DNA of 64,000 bases from Mycolicibacterium sp. GF69 (GCF_003284965.1 NZ_QMEW01000005.1:161132-225131), one strand, 5' to 3'; numbered from the stretch's first letter, positions 55,682 through 64,000 are shown. Numbers and translations: made by a program. The notes: generated by a model not told the origin, from the letters alone.

Positions 55682-58015
55682 TCACTTCTGGGCTTGCTCG
55701 ATTGCTTCGATGATCGCGGAAGGGCTGGCGGGCAGGCGGGTCAGCGTGACGCCGAGGGGTGCCAGCGCGTCGTTGATCGCGTTGATCACGGCGGGCGTCG
55801 AGCCGATCGCGCCGCCCTCGCCGACACCCTTGTACCCGCCGACCCCCGGTCCGGGGATCTCCACGTGCCCGTACTCGATCACGGGCACCTCGGTAGCCGT
55901 GGGCAGCAGGTAGTCGACGAACGTGCTCGACAGCGGGTTGCCGTCGGCGTCGTAGACCATGTCCTCGAGCAGCGCGCCGCCGATGCCCTGCACGGTGCCG
56001 CCGGCGATCTGACCCTCGACGACATTGGGATTGATCATCGGGCCGACGTCCTCGCTGACGATGTAGCGCGTCAGCGTCACCCGTCCGGTCTCGATGTCGA
56101 CCTCACACGTGCAGGCGTGCGTGGCGTTCGCCCAGTGGATCGGCGCCTCGGAGGTGAACCGCGCGGTCGCCTCCAACGAGGCCGAGACACCGGGCGGCAA
56201 CTGCTGCGGCTCGTAGTAGGCGCGGTAGGCCAGATCGGCGAAACTCACGCTCTTGTCCGGGTTTCCGCTCACCACGGCACGCGAGCCCGCCAACTCGACC
56301 TCGGCTTCGTCGACCTCGAGGCGCGGTGCCGCCATCGCGATGATCTGCTTGCGCAGCATTGCGCCGGCCTCGGCGACCGCGCCCGCGGTCATCGGGCCGC
56401 TGCGGCTACCCTGCGTGCCCGCACCATACGGCGTGACCGCGGTGTCACCCTGGATCGTCGAGACGTCGGCGATGTCGGCGCCCAGCGCATCGGCGGTCAA
56501 CTGCACGACCGTGGTCTCGAGGCTGTTGCCGGTCGACCCGCCGTTGACGTAGACGTTGATCTTGCCTGTCGGCTCCATCCGGATCGTCGCGCCCTCGGAA
56601 GCGAGGTGACCCGTGGCCGCGCCGGTCGGTTCGATGTACGCCGAGAACCCCAGGCCGATATAGCGTCCCTCGCCGAGCGCTTCGGCCTGCTCCTTGCGGA
56701 AACCCTCGTGGTCGAGGATCTTGACGGCCTGCTCGAACGTGTCCGCGGGCGCGACATGGTCGTAGGGCATGCCGTTGGGGTTGAAGTACGGCATCTCGTC
56801 GCCGCGCAGGATGTTGCGCCTGCGCAGTTCGACGGGATCCATGCCCAGCTTGCGCGCGGCGATGTCGAAAAGCACTTCCCGCATGAGGGTTTCGTACTGC
56901 CACGGACCGCGATAGGCGTGCAGGCCCGCGGTGTTGGAGAACACCGTCTTGTAGTTGAAGCTGGCCTTGGGCACCCGGTACGGGCCCGGGAAGAACATGC
57001 CGACGGCGGCGGTGGTGAGCACCGGGTACGGGGTGGGATATGCGCCGATGTCGTAGGTGAAGTCGATGTCGACGGCGAGGATGTTGCCGTCTTCGTCGAG
57101 AGCCATCCGGGCGGTGCCGTCGACGTGGCGGGCCTGCCCCGCCGACATCAGGTTCTCGCGGCGGTCCTCGATCCACTTCACCGCGGCGCCCGACACTTTG
57201 CGCGCGGCCAGCATGATGCACATGTCCTCGCGCATCGGCACGACCTTCTGCCCGAAGCCGCCGCCGGTGTCGCGCATGATGACCCGCACGTTGTGCGCCG
57301 GAATCCCCAGCAGACGCGCGCAGAAGGCCCGCAACTCGTGGGGCGTCTGCGTCGACGCCCACATCGTCAGCTCCTCGGTCGCCGGCGTCCACTCGACCAC
57401 CAGGCCGCGACACTCGATCGGCACCGGCGCGTGGATCTGCTGATAGACGTTCGCCGATGCCACGCATGCGGCGTTGGCGAAGGTCTCCTCGTCCGGCGGG
57501 GCGCCGCCCATGCCGCCGGCGACGTTGTCGGGGTAGGCGTCGTGTACGACCACCGCGGACCCGGCCGCTTTCGTGAAGTCGGCGACGGCGGGCAGCGGTT
57601 CGTAGTCGACCTCCACCGCGTCGACGGCGTCCTCGGCGAGGTAGCGGCTGTCGGCGACGACCAGTGCGACCGGGTCGCCGACGAACTTCACCTCGCCCTC
57701 GGCCAGCGGCGGACGCGGCGTATCGGGAATGTCCTTGCCGGCCACCGCGTGCCAGGACTCTTTGACGTCGGGGTTGAGGTCCTCGGCGGTGAACACCGCG
57801 TGCACGCCGGGCATGGCCAGCGCCGCCGACGTGTCGATGCCCTTGATCGTGGCTCTGGCGAACGGGCTTCGTACGAAGCACGCGTGCAGCATCCCCGGCC
57901 GCGCGACATCGTCGACGAACGTGCCGCGACCGGTGAGAAGCCGGTTGTCCTCGACGCGCGCGACCCGGGTTCCTGCGTAACGGGTCGCGACTCTCTCCGC
58001 AGAAGCAGAAGTCAC
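55682..58015 (-). CDS. Molybdenum hydroxylase large subunit, form-II CoxL-like
   Basis: The 777-residue Mo-MCD subunit has TGGGFGQKVVPMRED (about 238-252), the active-site loop LHAYRGPWQYET (about 350-361), and the Glu-bearing GYKGVGEGGAIGSTP near the C-terminus. True CO dehydrogenases carry AYxCSFR in the loop. AYRG marks the form-II group, whose substrates (aldehydes, N-heterocycles or others) are mostly unknown. The start is GTG with aggagaaggg about 9 nt upstream. It follows xdhC by 74 bp and leads the coxG-coxM-coxS set. Confidence 0.88.
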   Translation of the reverse strand: MTSASAERVATRYAGTRVARVEDNRLLTGRGTFVDDVARPGMLHACFVRSPFARATIKGIDTSAALAMPGVHAVFTAEDLNPDVKESWHAVAGKDIPDTPRPPLAEGEVKFVGDPVALVVADSRYLAEDAVDAVEVDYEPLPAVADFTKAAGSAVVVHDAYPDNVAGGMGGAPPDEETFANAACVASANVYQQIHAPVPIECRGLVVEWTPATEELTMWASTQTPHELRAFCARLLGIPAHNVRVIMRDTGGGFGQKVVPMREDMCIMLAARKVSGAAVKWIEDRRENLMSAGQARHVDGTARMALDEDGNILAVDIDFTYDIGAYPTPYPVLTTAAVGMFFPGPYRVPKASFNYKTVFSNTAGLHAYRGPWQYETLMREVLFDIAARKLGMDPVELRRRNILRGDEMPYFNPNGMPYDHVAPADTFEQAVKILDHEGFRKEQAEALGEGRYIGLGFSAYIEPTGAATGHLASEGATIRMEPTGKINVYVNGGSTGNSLETTVVQLTADALGADIADVSTIQGDTAVTPYGAGTQGSRSGPMTAGAVAEAGAMLRKQIIAMAAPRLEVDEAEVELAGSRAVVSGNPDKSVSFADLAYRAYYEPQQLPPGVSASLEATARFTSEAPIHWANATHACTCEVDIETGRVTLTRYIVSEDVGPMINPNVVEGQIAGGTVQGIGGALLEDMVYDADGNPLSSTFVDYLLPTATEVPVIEYGHVEIPGPGVGGYKGVGEGGAIGSTPAVINAINDALAPLGVTLTRLPASPSAIIEAIEQAQK

Positions 58016-58089
58016 CGGTTCACCCTTCTCCTCGCCGTGTAAAGAGTGACGTTATCGCATTCGAGAACGACATTTCCATACGTGTTGTC

Positions 58090-59211
58090 TCATCCCTCGT
58101 GATGGATGCGTCCGGTGGTGTCGCTCAGCGGCCTGCCCCCGCCGCCCCACCTGCGGGCGATGATCTCCGCCGCGATCGACACCGCGGTCTCCTCGGGGGT
58201 GCGCGCGCCGAGGTCGAGGCCGATCGGGCTGGCGAGCCGGGCGAGTTCGGCATCGGTGAGGCCGGCCTCGCGCAGGCGGCCCATCCGGTCCTCGTGGGTC
58301 CGCCGCGACCCCATCACGCCGATGTAGCCGATCTCGGGCAGACGCAGCGCGACCTGCAGCACGGGCACGTCGAATTTCGGATCGTGGGTGAGCACGCAGA
58401 TCGCGGTGCGGGCGTCGATCGCGCCCTGCTCGGCCTGTTCGGCGAGGTAGCGGTCCGGCCACATCACGACGACGTCCTCCGCGCCGGGGAAGCGTGCGGG
58501 TGTGGCGAACACCGGACGCGCGTCACACACGGTGACCCGGTATCCCAGCAGGGCGCCCTGCTGCGCGAGTGCGCCGGCGAAGTCGATCGCCCCGAAGATC
58601 AGCATGCGCGGTCGCGGCGCGTGGCCGGCGACGAAGACCTCCATACCGGTCTCCTGACGCTGGCCGTCGGGTCCGTACGACAGCACGCCCGTGCGGCCGG
58701 CGGCGAGCAACCCGCGGGCGTCGTCGGTGACCGCGGCGTCCAGGCGCGCCGACCCCAGCGAACCGTCGACCCGTTGCGTCCCGACGACCAGCCGGTGCCC
58801 GACTCGTCGCGGGTCCGGATGGGCGATGACGGTGGCCACGGCGATCGGCCGGTGCGCGGCGATGTCGTCGGCGATCTCCTGCAACTGCGGGAAGGTGTCG
58901 ACCGACATCGGCTCGGCGAAGATGTCGATGATGCCGCCGCAGGTGAGGCCGACGGCGAACGCGTCGTCGTCGCTGATGCCGTAGCGCTGCAGTTCGGGAC
59001 GTCCCGAAGCGACGACGTCGTTGGCGAGTTCGTATACGGCTGCCTCGACGCAGCCGCCCGACACCGAACCGGCCACCGTGCCGTCGGGGCAGACCACCAT
59101 CGTTGCGCCGGGCTGGCGGGGTGCCGAGCGGATCGTGCGCACGACGGTGGCCACACCGGCAACGCCGCCGGTCCGCCACACGTTCAGCAACTCGTCGAGC
59201 ACCTCGCGCAC
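58090..59211 (-). CDS. xdhC: XdhC-family molybdenum cofactor maturation protein
   Basis: The 373-residue protein has the N-terminal XdhC/CoxI domain (GATMVVCPDGTVAGSVSGGCVE split, about 34-55) and a C-terminal Rossmann domain (MLIFGAIDFAGAL, about 203-215; YIGVMGSRRTHEDRM). Members bind and help sulfurate the molybdopterin cofactor before insertion into xanthine-dehydrogenase-type enzymes. It precedes the large subunit gene in the same direction. The start is GTG. Confidence 0.88.
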   Translation of the reverse strand: MREVLDELLNVWRTGGVAGVATVVRTIRSAPRQPGATMVVCPDGTVAGSVSGGCVEAAVYELANDVVASGRPELQRYGISDDDAFAVGLTCGGIIDIFAEPMSVDTFPQLQEIADDIAAHRPIAVATVIAHPDPRRVGHRLVVGTQRVDGSLGSARLDAAVTDDARGLLAAGRTGVLSYGPDGQRQETGMEVFVAGHAPRPRMLIFGAIDFAGALAQQGALLGYRVTVCDARPVFATPARFPGAEDVVVMWPDRYLAEQAEQGAIDARTAICVLTHDPKFDVPVLQVALRLPEIGYIGVMGSRRTHEDRMGRLREAGLTDAELARLASPIGLDLGARTPEETAVSIAAEIIARRWGGGGRPLSDTTGRIHHEG

Positions 59212-59246
59212 GCTGGCAGTCTAAGCCCGCGGCGCTGTGCGAGTGC

Positions 59247-60482
59247 TCAGCGTGGGTCGAACTCGATCGGCAGCGCCGCCGGACCCGTGATCCCCACCAG
59301 CGGCTTCCACACCGCTGGACCCGATCGCCGCAGGTTGCGCATGCGCCCGGTCATCACGACCAGCGCCTCGGCCAGCTCGCGGCGCGCCAGGTTGGCGCCG
59401 AGACAGTAGTGCGCGCCCGCGCCGAACGTCTGCATCGGCGCGGCGCCCTCGCGCGTGATGTCCAACCGGTCCGGGTCGTCGTATGCCGCCGGATCACGAT
59501 TGGCACTGGCGGTGTTGACCAGCACGAAGGTATCCGCCGGGATGGTGATGCCGCCGTATTCGACGTCTTCGACCGTCATCCGCATCGTGCCGAACACCAC
59601 CGGGTAGAACCGCATCAACTCCTCGACGGCGTTCATCGCCAGCTCGGGATGTTCGGCCAGCAGCTCCCACTGATCGGGGTGATCGCACAGCGCGTCGACG
59701 GCCGCGGCCAACTGGTTGCGGGTGGTGTCGGTGCCCGCCATCAGGATCCCCGCCGCCAGCATCCGCAACTCCTCGATGCTCAGCCGGTCGCCGTCGTCCT
59801 CCGCTCGGATCAACTCCGAGATGAGGTCCTCGGTGAGCCTCGTGCGCCGGTCGGCCACCATCTCGTCGACGTAGGCGTCGAGCTCGGCCCAGGCAGCCAG
59901 GATGATCGGCTCGTGTTCGGCCGCGTTCCACTGGAACAGTTTGAAGAAGTCATCGGCCCACTCCGAGAACAACTTCCAGTCCTGGCTCGGCGCACCCAGC
60001 AGCTCGGCGATCACCGGCACCGGATACGGGCGAGCGATGTCGGCCACGACCTCGCAGCGGCCCGCAGACACCAGCGGGTCGACCAGCTCGGTGATGACGT
60101 CGGTGATCGTCGTCTCCAGCCGCCCCACCGAGCGCGGTGTGAACGCCTTGCACACCAGGCGCCGCAGCCGCGAATGGGTTTCACCGTTGACGCTGAGCAG
60201 GGTCGTGACGGCGCGGTCCCACAACGGACCCGAGGTGATGCCTTGCGCCTCGAGCCCGAGTCCCTGCGGTACGCACATCCGGTGGTCGCGCAGTGCCGCA
60301 CGGACCACTTCGTAGCCCAGCAGTTCCGGGCCGTGCGCACCCATCGCCACCGGTCCCGCACTGCGGGCGCGGGCGATCCGTCGGTGCGCCTCGTACGCGT
60401 CGGGCGCGTCCTCATACGAAAGGACAGGCACGTCGGCCTCGAACACGGTCGGGCTCAGGACCGGGCTCATGGTCGGGCTCAT
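59247..60482 (-). CDS. Cytochrome P450
   Basis: The 411-residue bacterial P450 has the I-helix motif MAGTDTTRN (about 245-253), the ExxR motif in VEELMRF, and the haem loop FGAGAHYCLGANLARRE with Cys360. The first 12 residues consist of three MSPT-like repeats (MSPT MSPV LSPT), so the true start may be any of several codons there. It ends 36 bp before xdhC in the same direction, which suggests cotranscription with the molybdenum hydroxylase genes. A hydroxylation feeding that enzyme is a reasonable guess; the CYP family number cannot be set by eye. Confidence 0.85.
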   Translation of the reverse strand: MSPTMSPVLSPTVFEADVPVLSYEDAPDAYEAHRRIARARSAGPVAMGAHGPELLGYEVVRAALRDHRMCVPQGLGLEAQGITSGPLWDRAVTTLLSVNGETHSRLRRLVCKAFTPRSVGRLETTITDVITELVDPLVSAGRCEVVADIARPYPVPVIAELLGAPSQDWKLFSEWADDFFKLFQWNAAEHEPIILAAWAELDAYVDEMVADRRTRLTEDLISELIRAEDDGDRLSIEELRMLAAGILMAGTDTTRNQLAAAVDALCDHPDQWELLAEHPELAMNAVEELMRFYPVVFGTMRMTVEDVEYGGITIPADTFVLVNTASANRDPAAYDDPDRLDITREGAAPMQTFGAGAHYCLGANLARRELAEALVVMTGRMRNLRRSGPAVWKPLVGITGPAALPIEFDPR

Positions 60483-60577
60483 GGTGACCTCCTCGGCGTG
60501 ACGACCATTCGATGTTCGGTCCCGCCTCGGGAGCCGGACTAGCGTAGGTGGCTACTCCAGTCGCGAAATGAGGTCCG

Positions 60578-61246
60578 ATGCGCAGAGCCTGGGCGGCAGC
60601 GGTGGCGGTGAGCATGGCCGCCGCGACGGTCGCAGTGGCCGCCGCGGCCCCGGCCGCACCGGTGCCCCCGGTGTCCGACGCGGCCCGCGCGGCGGGGCTC
60701 GTCGATGTCCGCACCGTGGTCCCCGACGCGGTGATCGATCTTCGCTACGCGACGACGAACAACTTCGTCGGCGAGCAGCTGTACCCCGCCGACGCGCGCT
60801 GTCTGGTCGATCGGTCCATGGCGCCGGGCCTGGCGGCGGCGGCCGACGCGTTGCGCCCGCACGGCGAGGCGCTCGTCTTCTGGGACTGCTACCGGCCGCA
60901 CGATGTGCAGGTGCGGATGTACGAGGTCGTGTCGAACCCCGCCTGGGTGGCCAAGCCCGGACCCTATGCCCGCAGCCACGAGGCCGGCCTGTCGGTCGAC
61001 GTGACGTTGGCTCGCGACGGCGCGCTCGTCGACATGGGCACCGACTTCGACGAGTTCACCCCGCGCGCCAGGGCGTACGCCACCGAGGGTGTCGAGGCGG
61101 ACGCGCAGGACGGCCGTGCGCGGCTGCGCGACGCGATGGCGGCCGGTGGGCTCAGCGTCTACGAAGGCGAGTGGTGGCATTTCGACGCGCCCGGCGCCTA
61201 CGAGCAGCGCCCGATCCTCGAAGTCCCGGTCGCCGCGCTCCGCTGA
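60578..61246 (+). CDS. Exported VanX/DdpX-type D-Ala-D-Ala dipeptidase-like protein (M15)
   Basis: The 222-residue product has a signal peptide (about 1-27). The VanX-like zinc peptidase follows, with ligands in SHEAGLSVDV (SxHxxGxxxD, about 133-142) and GEWWHF (catalytic Glu and third ligand His, about 192-197). An Arg lies in DCYRPHD. Exported family members act on D-Ala-D-Ala dipeptides or cell-wall fragments during recycling; it need not concern vancomycin. The gene diverges from the P450 gene. Confidence 0.85.
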   Translation: MRRAWAAAVAVSMAAATVAVAAAAPAAPVPPVSDAARAAGLVDVRTVVPDAVIDLRYATTNNFVGEQLYPADARCLVDRSMAPGLAAAADALRPHGEALVFWDCYRPHDVQVRMYEVVSNPAWVAKPGPYARSHEAGLSVDVTLARDGALVDMGTDFDEFTPRARAYATEGVEADAQDGRARLRDAMAAGGLSVYEGEWWHFDAPGAYEQRPILEVPVAALR

Positions 61247-61258
61247 GTCGCGCGGGCG

Positions 61259-61378
61259 TCAGGCTGCGGTGGGATCGGCGGTGATGGCTTGGCAGTAGGC
61301 GCACAGGCTCGGCCCGAGCGTCGGGTAACCACATCCAGCGCATAGGGCGACGGCGGTGATCTGTTCGGCTTCGGGCAT
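61259..61378 (-). CDS. 39-residue putative zinc-ribbon protein
   Basis: The frame starts MPEAEQITAVALCAGCGYP and ends CAYCQAITADPTAA. Two CxxC pairs (CAGC, CAYC), 12 residues apart between the first and third Cys, give a zinc-knuckle or rubredoxin-like site. It converges with the VanX-like gene and ends 13 bp from its stop. Small Cys-pair proteins of this kind are common in mycobacteria, but this one is too short to place in a family. Confidence 0.6.
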   Translation of the reverse strand: MPEAEQITAVALCAGCGYPTLGPSLCAYCQAITADPTAA

Positions 61379-61483
61379 GCCGGTTATTTACCCCCTTGCC
61401 AACGAATCAATCCCACTTGTGGGCGCGGTTTTCGGTGCGGTGTTCAGGGCCCCGACCGCGTGCGTGTTGGGTAGGTTCGCCTC

Positions 61484-62506
61484 GTGGCCGAGCTGATGAA
61501 CCGCCAGATCGTGTTGCGCCGCAGACCCACGGGGCTGGTTGCGCCCGGCGACACCGAGTTGATCACCGCGCCCGCACCGGAACCCGCCGACGGTGAGGCC
61601 TTGGTGCGGACCACCTACATCGGTATCGACGCCGCTGCCCGGACCTGGCTGAACGACCAGCCGGGGTACCTGCCCCCGGTGCAACTCGGCGAAGTCATCC
61701 GCGCGGCGGGCATTGGTGAGGTGGTCGCGTCGCGCTGCGATGCGTACGCCGTCGGCGATGTGGTGACGACGCTGACCGGATTCCAGGAGTACGTCATCAG
61801 CCGCGACGACATCTTCACCACGCCCGTGCCGGGTCCCGATGTCGACCAACTGGCGGTGATGTCGGTGTACGGGCCCACCGGTGCGACGGCGTACTTCGGA
61901 ATGGTCGGCATCGGCAAGCCGCAGCCGGGCGAGACCGTGGTGGTCTCTGCTGCGGCGGGCGCCACCGGTTCGGTGGCGGGCCAGATCGCCAAGATCGCCG
62001 GCGCCCGGGTGGTGGGCATCGCGGGCGGGCCGCGCAAGTGCCGGGCCGTCGTGGAGGACTTCGGGTTCGACGCGTGCATCGACTATCGCGAGGGCGATCT
62101 GCCCGCCGCGCTGAAGCGGCACTGCCCCAAAGGCGTCGACGTGTACTTCGACAACGTCGGCGGGCCCATCCTCGATGCGGTGCTGGGCCGGCTGGCCGCC
62201 AAGGCCAGGGTGGTGTTGTGCGGCGTCATCTCGAGCTATCTGACCGGTGAACATCCCGGCCCGGCCAACTACGTCAACCTGTTGTCGAAGACCGCGCTGA
62301 TGCAGGGGTTCAATGCGCTCGACGAGTGGGGGCGTTTCGATGAGGCCTTCGGGCCGCTACGCCAGTGGGCGCTTGCGGGCCGGCTGGTGCACCGCCAGAC
62401 GATCTTCGAGGGCATCGAGTCCTGTGTGGACGCGATGAACGGCCTCTTCACCGGGGCCAACATCGGCAAGATGCTGGTCAAGATCAGCGAGCCCGAGCGC
62501 GGATGA
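61484..62506 (+). CDS. NADP-dependent MDR oxidoreductase (prostaglandin-reductase-like)
   Basis: The 340-residue enzyme begins near MNRQIVLRRRPTG and has the cofactor motif VVSAAAGATGSVAGQIAKIAG (split, about 155-175). Other markers are YFDNVGG (about 221-227) and LCGVISSY. This is the zinc-free leukotriene-B4-dehydrogenase/CurA-type group, which reduces alpha,beta-unsaturated ketones with NADPH. The GTG at 61484 is used; ATG 61496 is possible. It is not visibly linked to its neighbours. Confidence 0.87.
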   Translation: MAELMNRQIVLRRRPTGLVAPGDTELITAPAPEPADGEALVRTTYIGIDAAARTWLNDQPGYLPPVQLGEVIRAAGIGEVVASRCDAYAVGDVVTTLTGFQEYVISRDDIFTTPVPGPDVDQLAVMSVYGPTGATAYFGMVGIGKPQPGETVVVSAAAGATGSVAGQIAKIAGARVVGIAGGPRKCRAVVEDFGFDACIDYREGDLPAALKRHCPKGVDVYFDNVGGPILDAVLGRLAAKARVVLCGVISSYLTGEHPGPANYVNLLSKTALMQGFNALDEWGRFDEAFGPLRQWALAGRLVHRQTIFEGIESCVDAMNGLFTGANIGKMLVKISEPERG

Positions 62507-62612
62507 TCTCCGCGCAAAGCTGTGGTTGGGCACGAATCAAAGCGGGTATGACGGACCCCACGGCAACCGTCGCACATGGTTGATTTGCACAATATTCACA
62601 GGAGTTCGTCGT

Positions 62613-63452
62613 ATGAGCGCTCGTCGAATCGCTCGGATGCTGGGTCTGGTTGTGCCGTTCGCGGCGCTCCTCGTCGGACCGGTTCCCTTGGCGGCGGCCC
62701 AACCGCCGCCCCCGCCCCCGCCGCCGGGATGTCCGGACGTACAGGTGGTGTTCGCCCGCGGGACCGGAGAGCCGCCGGGTGTCGGCGGGGTCGGACAGTC
62801 GTTCGTCGACCAGCTGCGCGCGCAGGCGGCTCCGCGCTCGATCGACGTCTACCCGGTGAACTACCTGGCCAGCGGCGACTTCGGCAACCGGATACAGTTC
62901 GCGCGGACGGTGGTAGACGGGATCCGCGATGCGGGGCAGAAAGTCGAGTCGACGGCAGCGGCGTGCCCCGACACCGACATCGTGCTCGGCGGCTTCTCAC
63001 AGGGCGCCGCGGTGGCCGGTTACGTGACGTCTGCGGAGATCCCCGAGGAGGTGCCCGCGGAGTACCGGGAGTTCATCCCCGAACCGATGTCTGAAGAGGT
63101 CGGCAATCATGTGGCCGCCGTTGTGCTGTTCGGCCGGCCGTCCGATCAGTTCCTGACCGATGCCGGCGCACCGCCGATCGTCATCGGACCGTCGTACCAG
63201 GAAAAGACGCTGAGCCTGTGCGCCGAGGGCGACACGATCTGCAACGGCGCGCCCATCGGTCTTCCGAGCTTCGCGCACAACTCCTATCTCGTGAACGGGA
63301 TGACGAACCAAGGTGCGGCCTATGCGGTGCAGCGCCTCGAACCGGCTCCGGCGCCCCCGGCTCCTGCGCCGGCTCCGATCCTCGCTCCGGCGCCTGCCCC
63401 GGCTCCGGCCCCGTTCGCGGCGCCCGCACCCGCACCCGCACCCGCCGGCTGA
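62613..63452 (+). CDS. Secreted cutinase-family esterase with Pro-Ala tail
   Basis: The 279-residue product has a signal peptide (about 1-28) and a Pro-rich start of the mature chain. The cutinase alpha/beta-hydrolase follows: VVFARGTGEPPG (oxyanion), GGFSQGAAVA (nucleophile Ser, about 128), EGDTIC (catalytic Asp, about 213) and FAHNSY (His, about 226). The last 40 residues are mostly Ala-Pro repeats, typical of wall-associated mycobacterial proteins. It hydrolyses lipid esters outside the cell. The ATG has aggag about 9 nt upstream. Confidence 0.9.
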   Translation: MSARRIARMLGLVVPFAALLVGPVPLAAAQPPPPPPPPGCPDVQVVFARGTGEPPGVGGVGQSFVDQLRAQAAPRSIDVYPVNYLASGDFGNRIQFARTVVDGIRDAGQKVESTAAACPDTDIVLGGFSQGAAVAGYVTSAEIPEEVPAEYREFIPEPMSEEVGNHVAAVVLFGRPSDQFLTDAGAPPIVIGPSYQEKTLSLCAEGDTICNGAPIGLPSFAHNSYLVNGMTNQGAAYAVQRLEPAPAPPAPAPAPILAPAPAPAPAPFAAPAPAPAPAG

Positions 63453-63485
63453 GCGGGCGTCGTCGCGGTCTGCCACCCTCGAGGG

Positions 63486-63866
63486 GTGGACCAAGACGTG
63501 TACGACAAGGGCCGCGAGATCCGCACCGCGGTGCTCGGTGAGGCCTATGTGCAGAAGGCGGCCGGCGGCAGCGACGACTTCACCGGGCCGTTCCAGGAGC
63601 TGGTGACCGAGTACTGCTGGGGAGCGGTGTGGGGCCGCGACGGCCTGACCCGCAAGACCCGCAGCATGCTCAACCTGGCGATGCTGGCGGTGTTGAACCG
63701 TCCCCACGAGCTGCGCACACACGTGCGGGGTGCGCTCACCAACGGCGTGACGCGCGACGAGATCCGCGAGGTCTTCCTGCAGGTGGCCGTCTATGCGGGT
63801 GTGCCGGCCGCCGTGGAGGCGTTCCGCGTCGCCGGCGCCGCTTTCGACGAAGCCGAAGGGCAGTAG
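63486..63866 (+). CDS. Carboxymuconolactone decarboxylase family protein
   Basis: The 126-residue protein has the CMD fold with TRKTRSMLNLAMLAVLNRP (about 58-76), LRTHVRGALTNGVTRDEIRE and VAVYAGVPAAVEAFR. The peroxidase-type CxxC of AhpD is absent, so it is nearer to gamma-carboxymuconolactone decarboxylase. The start is GTG. The next gene begins 8 bp after its stop, suggesting an operon for acid catabolism. Confidence 0.82.
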   Translation: MDQDVYDKGREIRTAVLGEAYVQKAAGGSDDFTGPFQELVTEYCWGAVWGRDGLTRKTRSMLNLAMLAVLNRPHELRTHVRGALTNGVTRDEIREVFLQVAVYAGVPAAVEAFRVAGAAFDEAEGQ

Positions 63867-63874
63867 TCCGCGAC

Positions 63875-64000
63875 ATGGACATCGGCTTCATCGGTCTGGG
63901 GAACATGGGATTTCCGATGGCGGCCCGGCTTTGTGCGGCCGGCCATCGGATGGTCGTGAGCGACGCCCGCTGCGAAGCCCTCGACCGGGCGGTCGCAGCC
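63875..64000 (+). CDS. Beta-hydroxyacid dehydrogenase, N-terminal fragment
   Basis: The 42 visible codons read MDIGFIGLGNMGFPMAARL and onward, the GxGxMGxPMA cofactor motif of the 3-hydroxyisobutyrate/tartronate semialdehyde dehydrogenase family. The gene runs off the window. It is 8 bp after the CMD gene and presumably cotranscribed with it. Confidence 0.85.
   Translation, partial: MDIGFIGLGNMGFPMAARLCAAGHRMVVSDARCEALDRAVAA

Noticed and set aside
55496..58042. Plus-strand frame of over 800 codons opposite the molybdenum hydroxylase large subunit
   Set aside because: It mirrors codon bias of the real gene, has no recognisable domain, and crosses two genes and an intergenic gap.
52614..59211. 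True CO dehydrogenase operon
   Set aside because: The large-subunit loop is AYRGPWQ and not AYxCSFR, so CO oxidation is not supported.
60578..61246. Vancomycin resistance gene vanX
   Set aside because: The protein has a signal peptide and no vanH/vanA partners. Exported M15 dipeptidases of this type are ordinary cell-wall enzymes.
63330..63450. Repeat array in the cutinase C-terminus
   Set aside because: The repeated gct-ccg-gcg pattern encodes an Ala-Pro tail and is not an independent DNA repeat or CRISPR array.

Overview
The window is high-GC actinobacterial DNA that I assign to a Mycobacterium, most likely an environmental or fast-growing Mycolicibacterium-type species. The evidence is a complete mce4 steroid-uptake operon, the gene order of the KstR-controlled cholesterol catabolism locus (hsaE-hsaG-hsaF, kshA, ltp3/ltp4, cyp142, echA19/fadD19, fadE26/fadE27/fadD17, fdxD/hsd4A, yrbE4AB-mce4A-F, then otsA), a haemophore-like protein, and frequent GTG starts with overlapping stop/start codons. 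The exact species cannot be told from the sequence alone. No tRNA, rRNA, insertion sequence, prophage or CRISPR array was seen, and no gene-free stretch exceeds 300 bases.

Layout. (1) 1-2902: start of a leftward kstD-like gene and the rightward hsaE-hsaG-hsaF operon, which turns 2-hydroxyhexa-2,4-dienoate into pyruvate and propionyl-CoA. (2) 2914-7425: genes outside the pathway: a DedA membrane protein, a RecQ helicase fused to a phosphoribosyltransferase-like domain, a haemophore-like secreted protein and an IclR regulator. (3) 7511-12884: a KstR-boxed trio (unknown protein, SDR, sulfotransferase), a sensor-type lipoprotein, and kshA with a small downstream partner. (4) 12995-15295: gamma-carbonic-anhydrase-like protein, lipoprotein and MOSC protein. 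(5) 15292-22952: the OB-fold protein/ltp4/ltp3/LLM/NTF2-like operon, diverging from an LLM oxidoreductase, an acetoacetate-decarboxylase-like protein and cyp142. (6) 23040-31849: sterol side-chain activation and beta-oxidation genes. (7) 32113-42589: the mce4 transporter operon with two Mce-associated proteins. (8) 42591-50683: otsA and its 54-residue neighbour, paired small secreted proteins, a crotonase lacking both hydratase glutamates, an SDR, a PucR regulator, an amino-acid oxidase-type flavoprotein and a Gre-like factor. (9) 50848-64000: ctaD, a seven-gene leftward cluster joining a P450 to a CO-dehydrogenase-like molybdenum hydroxylase (xdhC-coxL-coxG-coxM-coxS) and an extended SDR, then a VanX-like dipeptidase, a tiny Cys-rich protein, a quinone-reductase-type MDR enzyme, a cutinase, a CMD protein and the start of a beta-hydroxyacid dehydrogenase.

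How the genes work together. Mce4 with YrbE4AB imports sterols. CYP142 oxidises the terminal side-chain carbon, and FadD19 and FadD17 make the CoA esters. FadE26/FadE27, EchA19, Hsd4A and the thiolase-fold Ltp proteins shorten the chain. KshA and KstD open ring B, and HsaE/G/F finish ring A/B fragments. Nine matches or near-matches to the KstR half-site pattern TnnAACnnGTTnnA were found by eye. Seven lie at promoters of recognised KstR-type genes, one near-match lies inside the proposed mce4 promoter, and one lies upstream of an SDR outside the classical locus.

Most interesting observations: two KstR boxes placed identically relative to probable leaderless GTG starts; a near-consensus mce4 promoter with an operator in its spacer; two long intergenic inverted repeats (20-21 bp arms, 16-17 nt loops); the RecQ-PRTase fusion; a P450/molybdenum-hydroxylase cluster of unknown substrate; and thiolase- and crotonase-fold proteins that have lost their canonical catalytic residues.
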